15,620 bases of DNA from Frankiaceae bacterium. Its GTDB lineage: Bacteria; Actinomycetota; Actinomycetes; Mycobacteriales; SCTD01. Location: assembly GCA_947479995.1 (NCBI GenBank), contig CANKBT010000027.1, forward strand, positions 1 through 15,620, read 5' to 3'. The notes under the pieces were generated by a model. The model ran no database searches, was not told the origin of the DNA, and saw nothing but the letters and a program-made list of their open reading frames with translations. Below, in pieces: positions 4,649 through 11,655 of the stretch. Each line of letters begins with the position of its first letter. Position 1 is the stretch's first letter. Made by a program: the position numbers and the translations under genes.

Positions 4649-6927
4649 CCCCGCGAGGTGTAGAGGTAGACCGTCTCGCCGGCGTCGGCCTCGGCGCCGG
4701 CGCGCGGGTAGGTGTAGGCGATCAGCCCCTGCGCCAGCTCGGAGTCGACGCGCCTGCCCTGCGTCGGGTCGAAGCCGGCCTGCTCCAGGCGCCGCTCGGC
4801 CTCGTCGTACGACAGGCCCGCGACGTCCGGCACGACCTGCTGCCGGCCGTTGACGACCTCCGCGTCGGGGCCGCCGAAGCGGGCGACCGGCACGCCCTGC
4901 AGGGCGCCGCGCATCGTGTCGTTCCAGATCACGGTCGGCAGGTCGCCGCCGTACATCTGCGGGTAGTAGCGGCCGCCGATGCGCACCCGCTTCATGGGCA
5001 CGGCGCCGCCGTTCGGGCCGGTGAGCTGGCCGACCCAGACGGCGGTGGCGAGCTGCGGCGTGTAGCCGACGAACCACGCCGCCTTGCTGTCGTTGGTGGT
5101 GCCGGTCTTGCCGGCGGCGGGGCGGCCGATCGAGCCGTTGGCGCGGGCGGTGCCGGCGGTGATGGTGTCCTCGAGGACGTCGTTGACGGTGTCGGCGACG
5201 CCCGGGTCGAGCACCTGGCCGCAGGTGTTCTCCGGCACGGGCACGGGCGAGCCGTCGAGGCGCTCGATGCTCAGCACCGCGCGCGGCGGGCAGTAGACGC
5301 CGCGCGCCGCGAAGCCGGCGTAGGCCGCCGCGAGGTGCAGCGGGTCGACCGACATGGTGCCGAGCACGGCCGACGGGTTGCGCTCCAGCGGCACGAAGCC
5401 GCCCGGCTCCTTGGACTGCAGCCCCATCTGCTCGGCGAGCGCCAGCGGCGCCTCGAGCCCGGTGCGCTCGGCGAGCTGGATGTAGTACGTGTTGACCGAC
5501 TTCGCGGTGCCGGTGCGCATGTCGTACGCCGCGCCGCGCGAGGCGGTGCCGGAGTCGCTGGAGTTGCGCACGACGTACGGCTCGCGGCCGTTCTTGAACA
5601 CGTCCGAGGTGTACGGGCTCGGGCTGCGGAAGCGGGTGCTCAGCGGCAGGCCCTGCTGCAGCGCGGCGGCGAGCACGAACGGCTTGAACGTCGAGCCGGC
5701 CTGCGGGCCGAAGATGCCGCCGGTCGCGAGGTTGACGCGCGTCTCGCCCGGGTCGTCGCCGAAGCCGCGGTCGACGGCCATCGCCTTGACGTGGCCGGTG
5801 CCGGGCTCGACGACGTCGGAGACGGTCGCCGCGCCGGACGGGTCGTCGCGCGGCAGGCGCTCGTCGACCGCCGCCTGCGCGCTGGCCTGGATGCGCGGGT
5901 CCAGCGTGGTGCGGATGACCAGGCCGCCGTTGAACAGCGCGTTCTGGCGCTCCTCGCGGGTGGCGCCGAGGCCGGTGCCGACGTCGGTGCCCTCGAGCTC
6001 CTGGCGGACGTAGTCGCAGAAGAACGGCGCCGTGACGCTCGGGGCGTCGCAGTTGGACTGCGCCTCGGTCGGGACGGTGACGGGCAGCGGCTCGGCGGCG
6101 GCGGCCGCGCGGGCCGCCTCGTCGACCATGCCGAGCTGGGCCATGCGGCCGAGCACGACGTTGCGCCGGTCGACGACGCCCTGGCGGACGTCGGCGTCGT
6201 CGCTGACGGGGTCGAAGCGGGTGGGGTTCTGCACCATGCCGGCGAGCTGCGCGCCCTCGGCGAGGGTGAGGTCCTGGACGGCCTTGCCGAAGTAGAAGGT
6301 CGCCGCGGTGCCGACGCCGTAGACGCCGTTGCCGAAGTAGGCGATCTCCAGGTAGCGGTGCAGGATCTCGTCCTTGGTCAGCTCGCGCTCGAGCTGCAGC
6401 GCGTAGCGCGCCTCCTGCAGCTTGCGGGCGGCCGACTCCTCCGCGGCGGCGTCCTGCGCCTCCGGGTCGTCGTACGCCGCCTCGATGAGGGCGTTCTTGA
6501 CGTACTGCTGCGTGAGCGTCGAGCCGCCCTGGGCGACCCCGCCCTCGCGGGCGTTGGTGAGCGCGGCGCGCACGGTGCCCTTGAAGTCCACGCCCTCGTG
6601 CTCGTAGAAGCGGCTGTCCTCGATGGCGATGACGGCCTGCCGCACGACGACCGGGACGTCGGCGAACTCGGTGGTCACGCGGTTGATCCGGTAGAACTCG
6701 GCGATCACCGAGCCGTCGGCGGCGAGCACGGTGCTGCGGCTGGCCAGCGCGCTGGTGTCGAGCTCGGCCGGCAGCGCCAGGAAGGCGTCGGACTGGCTCT
6801 TGGCCGCCAGGCCGAGGCCGCCCACGACGGGCAGGGCGAGGCCGGCGACGAGCAGGCCGGCGAGCGCGCTCACCCCGAGGGCCCGCCGGACGACGTGCAG
6901 GGTCGTGCCGTGGTCGCTCCGAGCCAT
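4645..6927 (-). CDS. ponA2: Bifunctional class A penicillin-binding protein with C-terminal PASTA domain (PonA2-like)
   Basis: The gene encodes 760 aa from ATG 6927. A short basic cytoplasmic tail is followed by a membrane anchor (~residues 17-41). The glycosyltransferase-51 domain (~75-265) has the catalytic Glu103 in EDSRFYEHEGVD, the GGSTLTQQ motif (134-141) and the second Glu in RYLEIAYFGNG (~194). The transpeptidase domain (~335-625) has the penicillin-binding triad S412-TF-K415, S477-V-N479 and K607-T-G609. One PASTA domain (~698-760) ends the protein and may sense peptidoglycan fragments. It polymerises and cross-links peptidoglycan outside the membrane. The PASTA tail and divergent whiB4 neighbour match mycobacterial PonA2. 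No ribosome site is seen; TACTCT ends 6 nt before the ATG, suggesting a leaderless transcript. Its stop overlaps that of the YqeY-domain gene. Confidence 0.95.
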   Translation of the reverse strand: MARSDHGTTLHVVRRALGVSALAGLLVAGLALPVVGGLGLAAKSQSDAFLALPAELDTSALASRSTVLAADGSVIAEFYRINRVTTEFADVPVVVRQAVIAIEDSRFYEHEGVDFKGTVRAALTNAREGGVAQGGSTLTQQYVKNALIEAAYDDPEAQDAAAEESAARKLQEARYALQLERELTKDEILHRYLEIAYFGNGVYGVGTAATFYFGKAVQDLTLAEGAQLAGMVQNPTRFDPVSDDADVRQGVVDRRNVVLGRMAQLGMVDEAARAAAAAEPLPVTVPTEAQSNCDAPSVTAPFFCDYVRQELEGTDVGTGLGATREERQNALFNGGLVIRTTLDPRIQASAQAAVDERLPRDDPSGAATVSDVVEPGTGHVKAMAVDRGFGDDPGETRVNLATGGIFGPQAGSTFKPFVLAAALQQGLPLSTRFRSPSPYTSDVFKNGREPYVVRNSSDSGTASRGAAYDMRTGTAKSVNTYYIQLAERTGLEAPLALAEQMGLQSKEPGGFVPLERNPSAVLGTMSVDPLHLAAAYAGFAARGVYCPPRAVLSIERLDGSPVPVPENTCGQVLDPGVADTVNDVLEDTITAGTARANGSIGRPAAGKTGTTNDSKAAWFVGYTPQLATAVWVGQLTGPNGGAVPMKRVRIGGRYYPQMYGGDLPTVIWNDTMRGALQGVPVARFGGPDAEVVNGRQQVVPDVAGLSYDEAERRLEQAGFDPTQGRRVDSELAQGLIAYTYPRAGAEADAGETVYLYTSRG

Positions 6928-6933
6928 GCCACG

Positions 6934-6939
6934 AGAGTA
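6934..6939 (-). promoter_or_regulatory. -10 box of a leaderless penicillin-binding protein transcript
   Basis: TACTCT on the minus strand (6939-6934) fits TANNNT, with six bases (CGTGGC) before the ATG at 6927, placing the transcription start at or next to the start codon. There is no recognisable -35 at the usual distance. Confidence 0.5.
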
Positions 6940-7097
6940 CGTCGGGGCGCCCGTCCGGGGGTGCCGCCGCGGCGCCCGCCCGCGCCGCGCGGCCGTCGGG
7001 TGTCCGCTCTGCCCGGCTCGTCCCGACCGGGGAGGTGGTCCCAACGGGCTAGTGCGAACAGTCCGTTCGGGTCCTGCCGCTCATCGGGGGGTGTCCC

Positions 7098-7103
7098 TAG
7101 GTT
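7098..7103 (+). promoter_or_regulatory. Possible -10 box for whiB4/wblA
   Basis: TAGGTT fits TANNNT and would give a ~47-nt leader. The -35 region (TGCCGC, 7075-7080) is a poor match. The 229-bp gap to the divergent penicillin-binding protein gene also holds a small dyad, CGAAC-N5-GTTCG, around 7055-7070, which could be a regulator site; this is weak evidence. Confidence 0.3.
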
Positions 7104-7156
7104 CGAGGCCTGCCGATCACGACGGCGTGCTCACCCCCTCTGAGCTAGGACCCCGC

Positions 7157-7456
7157 ATGACGCTCCTGCCCCTCGACGGCCTCCAGGACTGGTCGGCCCG
7201 CGCCGCCTGCAGCGGAGCCGACCCGGACGACCTGTTCGTCACCGGCGCCGCGCAGAACCGCGCCAAGGTGGTCTGCCAGGCCTGCCCCGTCCGCACCGAG
7301 TGCCTGGCGGACGCCCTCGACAACCAGGTCGAGTTCGGCGTCTGGGGCGGCATGACCGAGCGCGAGCGCCGGGCCCTGCTCAAGCGCCGCCCGGACGTCA
7401 CGTCGTGGGCCGCGCTGCTGCTGTCGGCCCGCGCGGCGCACGAGCGCGCCGTCTAG
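7157..7456 (+). CDS. whiB4: WhiB4/WblA-type iron-sulfur regulator
   Basis: The gene encodes 99 aa from ATG 7157, with AGGA 7-8 nt upstream. The cluster-binding cysteines are C18, C40, C43 and C49, followed by the GVWGGM turn (61-66) and a basic C-terminal helix TERERRALLKRRPDVTSW. The core (DPDDLFVTGAAQNRAKVVCQACPVR ... LADALDNQVEFGVWGG) is nearly the textbook Streptomyces WblA / mycobacterial WhiB4 sequence. These proteins bind a 4Fe-4S cluster that reacts with oxygen and NO. WhiB4 controls oxidative-stress and beta-lactam responses in mycobacteria; WblA represses antibiotic production and promotes sporulation in Streptomyces. Which role applies here is not visible. It is divergent from the penicillin-binding protein gene and convergent with the ATPase genes, as in M. 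tuberculosis. Its TAG stop overlaps the TAG of the ATPase gene on the opposite strand. Confidence 0.95.
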   Translation: MTLLPLDGLQDWSARAACSGADPDDLFVTGAAQNRAKVVCQACPVRTECLADALDNQVEFGVWGGMTERERRALLKRRPDVTSWAALLLSARAAHERAV

Positions 7457-8610
7457 CCCGCCTCGGCCGCGAGCCCCTCCGGGGCCAGCGGCAGGGCGCC
7501 GGCGAGGTCGTCGCCGACGCTGCGCAGGCCGTCGAGGTCGTGCACGTCGCCGGGCTTGGCCTCGACCTGAACGACCGGCACGTCCGGGTGCGCCCGGCTG
7601 AAGCGCTCCTGCAGCCGGGCCTCGCGGCCGGCGAGGGCGAGGCGGTCGGCGTGCAGCAGCAGCACCGACGACGCCAGCGAGCCCTCGGGCAGCTGCTGCG
7701 CGGCGGCCAGGGAGCGCTCGACGCTCAGCGACGCGGCGCCCGAGCGGTGCACGCGGTTGACCACCAGGCCGGCGAGCGGCATCTGCTCGGTGGCGAGCCG
7801 CTCGACGAAGTACGCCGCCTCGCGCAGCGCGTCGCGCTCCGGCGCCGCGACGACGACGAAGGCGGTGCCGGGCGCCTTGAGCAGGTCGTACGTCGCCTGC
7901 GCCCGCTCGCGGAAGCCGCCGAACATCGTCTCGAGCGCCGCGACGAACTGCGACAGGTCCTTGAGGACGTCGGCGCCGATGATGCGCGTGAGCACGCTGG
8001 TGAAGACCGACAGCCCCGCGGTGACGACCTTGAGGTAGGCCTTGCCGCCGGCCTTGGCCGGGGCGAGCAGCACCCGCACGAGCCGGCCGTCGAGGAAGGT
8101 CGTGAGGTGCTGGGGCGCGTCGAGGAAGTCGAGCGCCGAGCGCGTCGGCGGGGTGTCGACGACGACGAGGTCGTAGTCGCCGGTGGCTTGGAGCTGGCTG
8201 AGCTTCTCCATCGCCATGTACTCCTGCGTGCCGGCGAAGGAGCTGCTGAGCGCCTGGTAGAAGGGGTTCGTCAGGATCGCGTCGGCCTTGCCGGGCTCGG
8301 CGTGCTCGACGACGAGCTCGTCGAACGTGCTCTTCATGTCGAGCATCATCGCGTCGAGCCGGCCGGTCCCCTGCACGCCGACGACCGGCCGCGGGGTGTT
8401 GTCGAGCTCGCTCAGGCCCATCGACTGGGCGAGGCGGCGGGCCGGGTCGATGGTGAGCACGACGACGCGGCGGCCGCGCTCGGCGGCGCGCAGTGCGAGG
8501 GCCGCGGCCGTGGTCGTCTTGCCGACGCCGCCCGCGCCGCAGCACACGACGATGCGGGCCGTCTCCAGCGTGTGGTCGACGTCGAGCCGGGGGCTCGTCG
8601 GGGCGCTCAC
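7453..8610 (-). CDS. Get3/ArsA-like P-loop ATPase (Rv3680-type), downstream member of pair
   Basis: The gene encodes 385 aa from GTG 8610-8608. The start overlaps the TGA of the upstream ATPase by 4 nt (GTGA), which implies translational coupling. The frame is open much further upstream, but that region is the neighbouring gene in another frame. The Walker A is CCGAGGVGKTT (23-33); TIDPARRLAQSMGL follows as the A' region, and DTPPTRSALDFLDAP is the switch segment typical of ArsA/Get3 ATPases. It lacks the Cys-x-x-Cys of eukaryotic Get3. Actinobacterial pairs of this kind (Rv3679/Rv3680) are reported as membrane-associated anion-transporting-ATPase homologues; a role in membrane-protein handling or metabolite stress is inferred from the family. 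The stop TAG overlaps that of whiB4 in CTAG, leaving no terminator between them. Confidence 0.93.
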   Translation of the reverse strand: MSAPTSPRLDVDHTLETARIVVCCGAGGVGKTTTAAALALRAAERGRRVVVLTIDPARRLAQSMGLSELDNTPRPVVGVQGTGRLDAMMLDMKSTFDELVVEHAEPGKADAILTNPFYQALSSSFAGTQEYMAMEKLSQLQATGDYDLVVVDTPPTRSALDFLDAPQHLTTFLDGRLVRVLLAPAKAGGKAYLKVVTAGLSVFTSVLTRIIGADVLKDLSQFVAALETMFGGFRERAQATYDLLKAPGTAFVVVAAPERDALREAAYFVERLATEQMPLAGLVVNRVHRSGAASLSVERSLAAAQQLPEGSLASSVLLLHADRLALAGREARLQERFSRAHPDVPVVQVEAKPGDVHDLDGLRSVGDDLAGALPLAPEGLAAEAG

Positions 8611-9593
8611 GCCATGCCCTGCTCGCGCAGCGAGGCGGCCAGGGCGTAGAGCCCGCCGAGGTCGACCGCGTCGGGCAGCAGCGGCAGCTCGTACGACGGC
8701 CGGGCCAGCCCGGCGAGGGCGTCGCGGCCGCGCTCCTCGAGCGCCACGCGCTGCGCGTGGTCGTAGGCCTCCTGCTCGAGCGCGACGAGCAGGTCGCCCT
8801 CGGCCGTGACGCCCGCCTCGGCGAGCCCGTCGGCGAGCGCCGCGGTGTCGAGGCGCCCGGCCCCGGCCTCCTCGAGCTGCAGCGGCGACAGGCGGGGGGT
8901 GCGCACGGCGTTGACGACCACGCCGCCGACCGGCATGCCGAGCCCCTCGAGCTCGGCGACCGCGTCGAGCGTCTCCTGCACCGGCATCTCCTCGAGCAGC
9001 GTCACGAGGTGCACGGCCGTCTGCGGCGAGCGCAGCACCGCCATGACGCCCTCGGACTGGGTCTTGATCGGGCCGACGCGGGCCAGGCCGCTGACCTCGT
9101 GGCTGATGTTGAGGAAGCGGCCGATCCGGCCGGTGGGCGGCGCGTCGAGCACGACGGCGTCGTAGACCGGGCCGCTGCCGGTCTGGCGGACGACCGCCTC
9201 CTTGACCTTGCCGGTGAGCAGCACGTCGCGCATGCCCGGCGCGATGGTGGTGGCGAAGTCGATGGCGCCCATGCGGCGCAGGGTGCGCGCGGGGATGCCG
9301 TTGGGCGACAGCTTGTAGAACATGTGCAGGTAGTCCAGGAGCGCCTGCTCCGGGTCGATCGCCAGCGCGACGACGTCGCCGTGGCCGGGTGCGACGGCGA
9401 CCGAGCGCTCCTCGTACGGCAGCGGCGGGGTGTCGAACAGCTGGGCGATGCCCTGGCGGCCCTCGACCTCGGCGAGCAGCACGCGCCGGCCGTCGCTGGC
9501 CAGGGCCAGCGCCAGCGCCGCGGCGACCGTGGTCTTGCCCGTGCCGCCCTTGCCGGTGACGACGTGCAGCCGCACGTCGGGGAAGTCCGCCAC
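8607..9593 (-). CDS. Get3/ArsA-like P-loop ATPase (Rv3679-type), upstream member of pair
   Basis: The gene encodes 328 aa from GTG 9593-9591. The deviant Walker A is KGGTGKT (15-21), followed by LLAEVEGRQGIAQLFD (A' region, with the Glu-Gly-Arg typical of this subgroup) and the switch motif DAPPTGR (150-156). The long middle (LHMFYKLSPNGIPARTLRRMGAIDF) is characteristic of the Rv3679 group. It probably forms a heterodimer with the following ATPase, judging by their 4-nt overlap and shared ancestry. No ribosome site is seen; the -10 TAGGCT (9605-9600) ends 6 nt before the GTG, so translation is probably leaderless. It is divergent from the WhiB gene at 9824. Confidence 0.93.
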   Translation of the reverse strand: MADFPDVRLHVVTGKGGTGKTTVAAALALALASDGRRVLLAEVEGRQGIAQLFDTPPLPYEERSVAVAPGHGDVVALAIDPEQALLDYLHMFYKLSPNGIPARTLRRMGAIDFATTIAPGMRDVLLTGKVKEAVVRQTGSGPVYDAVVLDAPPTGRIGRFLNISHEVSGLARVGPIKTQSEGVMAVLRSPQTAVHLVTLLEEMPVQETLDAVAELEGLGMPVGGVVVNAVRTPRLSPLQLEEAGAGRLDTAALADGLAEAGVTAEGDLLVALEQEAYDHAQRVALEERGRDALAGLARPSYELPLLPDAVDLGGLYALAASLREQGMA

Positions 9594-9599
9594 GCACCG

Positions 9600-9605
9600 A
9601 GCCTA
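9600..9605 (-). promoter_or_regulatory. -10 box of the leaderless ATPase operon
   Basis: TAGGCT on the minus strand fits TANNNT and is followed by six bases (CGGTGC) and the GTG. The same hexamer at the same distance precedes the DUF4177-like gene at 10188. The rest of the 230-bp gap up to the WhiB gene at 9824 holds no convincing -35 or operator. Confidence 0.5.
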
Positions 9606-9823
9606 GGGCGGGCACCCGGGCCCCGCGCGGGCTGCCTCGACGCGCCGGGGGACGTGGACTGGTTGGACCCCCTGGTCGGCAGTCGGGGTGTAGACCGGCC
9701 GGAAGTGGTCCGGAAAGCGCGCTGACCGGATGGGACTGGCCCGCAACCCGTTCCGTGCGGCATCGTTGGGCCCGGTGCGGGCCACCCCCGCGCCTCCCAC
9801 GCGAGACCCGCGGAGCCCAGCGC

Positions 9824-10129
9824 ATGCCGACACCACCGATGGCGACCCCCCACCTGGCGGGGACGACGACCTGGTACGACGACGCGCTCTGCCGTCGCGC
9901 CGACGCCGTGCACTTCTACGCGCCACCGCACCTCGAGCGCCGCGAGGAGAAGCACGCGCGCGAGCGGCAGGCCCGGGCCCTGTGCGCGGCCTGCCCGGTG
10001 CGGGTGGCCTGCCTGGAGTACTCCCTCGTCGTGCAGGAGCCGCACGGCATCTGGGGCGGCCTCAACGAGCTCGAGCGGCGGCGGCTCATGCGCAAGCGCG
10101 CGGCCGACGCGGCGGAGCGCAGCGCGTAG
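9824..10129 (+). CDS. WhiB-family iron-sulfur regulator, subclass not assigned
   Basis: The gene encodes 101 aa from ATG 9824, with GGAG 8 nt upstream. An in-frame GTG at 9755 would add 23 residues that look non-coding, and ATG 9839 is a less likely alternative. The cysteines are C23, C54, C57 and C63, and the turn is GIWGG (75-79). A basic helix, NELERRRLMRKR, follows. The gap between the first and second Cys is 30 residues, longer than in the other two WhiB proteins of the window (24 and 21). It is filled by a charged segment, HLERREEKHARERQAR. It has neither the WhiB7 AT-hook nor the WblA signature. A redox-responsive, sigma-factor-binding role is inferred from the family. It sits between the ATPase pair and the DUF4177-like/RidA operon; I do not recall a WhiB gene at that place in M. 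tuberculosis. Confidence 0.92.
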   Translation: MPTPPMATPHLAGTTTWYDDALCRRADAVHFYAPPHLERREEKHARERQARALCAACPVRVACLEYSLVVQEPHGIWGGLNELERRRLMRKRAADAAERSA

Positions 10130-10175
10130 GCGCGGGCCGGGCCAGGGCTGGGGTCGCGCGGGGGCCGGTGCTCGT

Positions 10176-10181
10176 TAGGCT
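10176..10181 (+). promoter_or_regulatory. -10 box of the leaderless DUF4177-RidA-NUDIX-MBL operon
   Basis: TAGGCT fits TANNNT and is followed by six bases (CCGGCC) and ATG 10188, with no ribosome site. Hexamer and spacing are identical to those of the ATPase operon promoter at 9600-9605. No good -35 is seen. Confidence 0.5.
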
Positions 10182-10187
10182 CCGGCC

Positions 10188-10346
10188 ATGCAGACCTGGG
10201 AGTACCTCACGGCGCCGCTGCTCGTGCACAACACCAAGATGATCCTGGACAACTTCGGGGCCGACGGCTGGGAGCTGGTGCAGGTCGTGCCCGGTCCGGG
10301 CGGCGGCGACCAGCTGGTGGCCTACTTCAAGCGGCCCAAGGGCTAG
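10188..10346 (+). CDS. Small DUF4177-like protein (Rv3678A-type)
   Basis: The gene encodes 52 aa from ATG 10188 to TAG 10344-10346. The sequence starts MQTWEYLTAPLLVHNTKMI, has the conserved centre DNFGADGWELVQVVPG and ends VAYFKRPKG. The WEY start, GWELV core and KRP end are shared with small DUF4177-type proteins found beside Rv3678c homologues, so this short ORF is credible. The function is unknown; there are no cysteines, signal or membrane segment. It is the first gene of the operon, 2 nt ahead of the RidA-like gene, and its mRNA appears leaderless. Confidence 0.88.
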   Translation: MQTWEYLTAPLLVHNTKMILDNFGADGWELVQVVPGPGGGDQLVAYFKRPKG

Positions 10347-10348
10347 CG

Positions 10349-10825
10349 GTGTCGGCACGGGTGCGGCTCGCCGAGCTCGGGTTGGAGCTGCCGCCGGTCG
10401 TCCCGCCGCTCGCGGTCTACGTGCCGGCGGTGCGCACGGGCGACCTCGTCTTCACGAGCGGCCAGCTGCCCGTCGTCGCCGGCACGGTGCAGGAGACCGG
10501 CAAGGTCGGCGCCGCGGTCACGCCCGAGCGGGCCCGGGAGCTGGCGGCGACCTGCGCGCTCAACGCGCTCGCGGCGGTCGACGCGCTCGTCGGCCTCGAG
10601 GCCGTGGTGCGCGTCGTCAAGGTCGTCGGCTTCGTCGCCTCCGACCCGTCCTTCACCGGGCAGCCCGCGGTCGTCAACGGCGCGAGCGAGCTGCTCGGCG
10701 CGGTGCTCGGCGACGCCGGCGTGCACGCCCGCTCGGCGGTCGGCGTGGCGTCGCTGCCGCTCGACGCGCCCGTCGAGGTCGAGCTCGTCGTCGAGGTGGC
10801 GGGCGCCGGGGCGCAGCCGGGGTGA
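10349..10825 (+). CDS. RidA (YjgF/YER057c/UK114) family protein, Rv3678c-type
   Basis: The gene encodes 158 aa from GTG 10349, with AAGGG about 8 nt upstream inside the preceding gene. The RidA fold is recognisable from VRTGDLVFTSGQLPV (~28-42), the CALNALAAVDAL helix (~69-80), VVRVVKVVGFVAS (87-98) and the end HARSAVGVASLPLDAPVEVELVVEV. Arg128 in ARSAV aligns with the Arg that gives RidA its enamine/imine deaminase activity, and Glu143/Glu145 with the conserved C-terminal Glu. At 158 aa it belongs to the longer subgroup rather than the ~128-aa archetype. It probably deaminates reactive enamine intermediates in the cytoplasm. The TGA stop overlaps a GTG (GTGA, 10822-10825) that could start the NUDIX gene. 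Confidence 0.92.
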   Translation: MSARVRLAELGLELPPVVPPLAVYVPAVRTGDLVFTSGQLPVVAGTVQETGKVGAAVTPERARELAATCALNALAAVDALVGLEAVVRVVKVVGFVASDPSFTGQPAVVNGASELLGAVLGDAGVHARSAVGVASLPLDAPVEVELVVEVAGAGAQPG

Positions 10826-10845
10826 GCGCCCCCTGGGAGGGCGCG

Positions 10846-11655
10846 ATGCCGGAGCGCATCCGCGCCCTGCGCGACGGCTCGGCGACCGAGGCCGTCCCGC
10901 GCGACGCCGCCACCGTCGTCCTGCTGCGCGACGGCGCGCAGGGGCCGGAGGCCTACCTGCTGCGCCGCGTGGCCGGCATGGCCTTCGCCGGCGGCGCCCA
11001 CGTCTTCCCCGGCGGGTCGGTCGACCCCGACGACAAGACCGCCACGACCGCCTGGGCCGGGCCCGACCCCGACTGGTGGGCCGCCCGGCTGGGCTGCGAC
11101 GCCCCGACCGCGCGGGCGCTCGTCTGCGCGGCGGTGCGCGAGACGTTCGAGGAGTCCGGCGTGCTGCTCGCCGGCGCCTCGCCCGACGAGGTGCTCGCCG
11201 ACGTGAGCAGCGACGACTGGGAGGCCGAGCGGGTCGCGCTCGAGGCCCGCGAGCAGTCGCTGTCGGACCTGCTGGCCCGACGCGGGCTGGTGCTGCGCGC
11301 CGACCTGCTCCGGCCGTACGCCCACTGGGTGACGCCGTCGGCCGAGCCGAAGCGCTTCGACACCCGCTTCTTCCTCGCCGCGCTGCCGACCGGGCAGGTC
11401 TGCCGCGACGCCGGCACCGAGGCCGACCGCCGCGTGTGGGTGCGCCCCGAGGACGCGCTCGCGCGCGACGACTGGTTCCTCATGCCGCCGACGCAGCGCT
11501 CGCTGCAGGACCTCGTCGGCGTGCCCGACGTCGCGACCGCGCTGTCGGCCGAGCGGGAGGTGGTCGAGGTGCGCCCGGTCTACGACCTCGACGACGACGG
11601 GCAGCTCGTGCTCCTGCCGCCCGGGCAGGCGCCCTCCTGGAGCCGGTCGGCGTGA
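10846..11655 (+). CDS. NUDIX hydrolase (NUDT19-like long-insert type)
   Basis: The gene encodes 269 aa from ATG 10846, chosen for the strong GGGAGGG ribosome site just upstream. An in-frame GTG at 10822 overlaps the RidA stop by 4 nt and is a real alternative adding 8 residues. The domain starts with AATVVLLRDG (~21) and FAGGAHVFPGGSVDPDD (47-63). The NUDIX box has a long insertion after the Gly part, so its catalytic half RETFEESGVLL lies at 98-108, as in NUDT19-like and related CoA/nucleotide diphosphatases. HWVTPSAEPKRFDTRFFLAALP (~157-178) is also typical of that group. It cleaves a nucleoside-diphosphate-X bond in the cytoplasm; the substrate is not known. Its TGA overlaps the GTG of the metallo-hydrolase gene by 4 nt. 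Confidence 0.92.
   Translation: MPERIRALRDGSATEAVPRDAATVVLLRDGAQGPEAYLLRRVAGMAFAGGAHVFPGGSVDPDDKTATTAWAGPDPDWWAARLGCDAPTARALVCAAVRETFEESGVLLAGASPDEVLADVSSDDWEAERVALEAREQSLSDLLARRGLVLRADLLRPYAHWVTPSAEPKRFDTRFFLAALPTGQVCRDAGTEADRRVWVRPEDALARDDWFLMPPTQRSLQDLVGVPDVATALSAEREVVEVRPVYDLDDDGQLVLLPPGQAPSWSRSA

Noticed and set aside
5335..7143. A 602-codon plus-strand open frame antisense to the penicillin-binding protein
   Set aside because: Its composition is Arg/Ala/Val/Gly-biased without motifs, and the minus strand carries all class A PBP motifs in order.
8611..9825. N-terminal extension of the second ATPase frame to 9825
   Set aside because: It overlaps the first ATPase gene in another frame and reads as low-complexity Arg/Ala sequence. 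The GTGA overlap at 8607-8610 gives a natural start.
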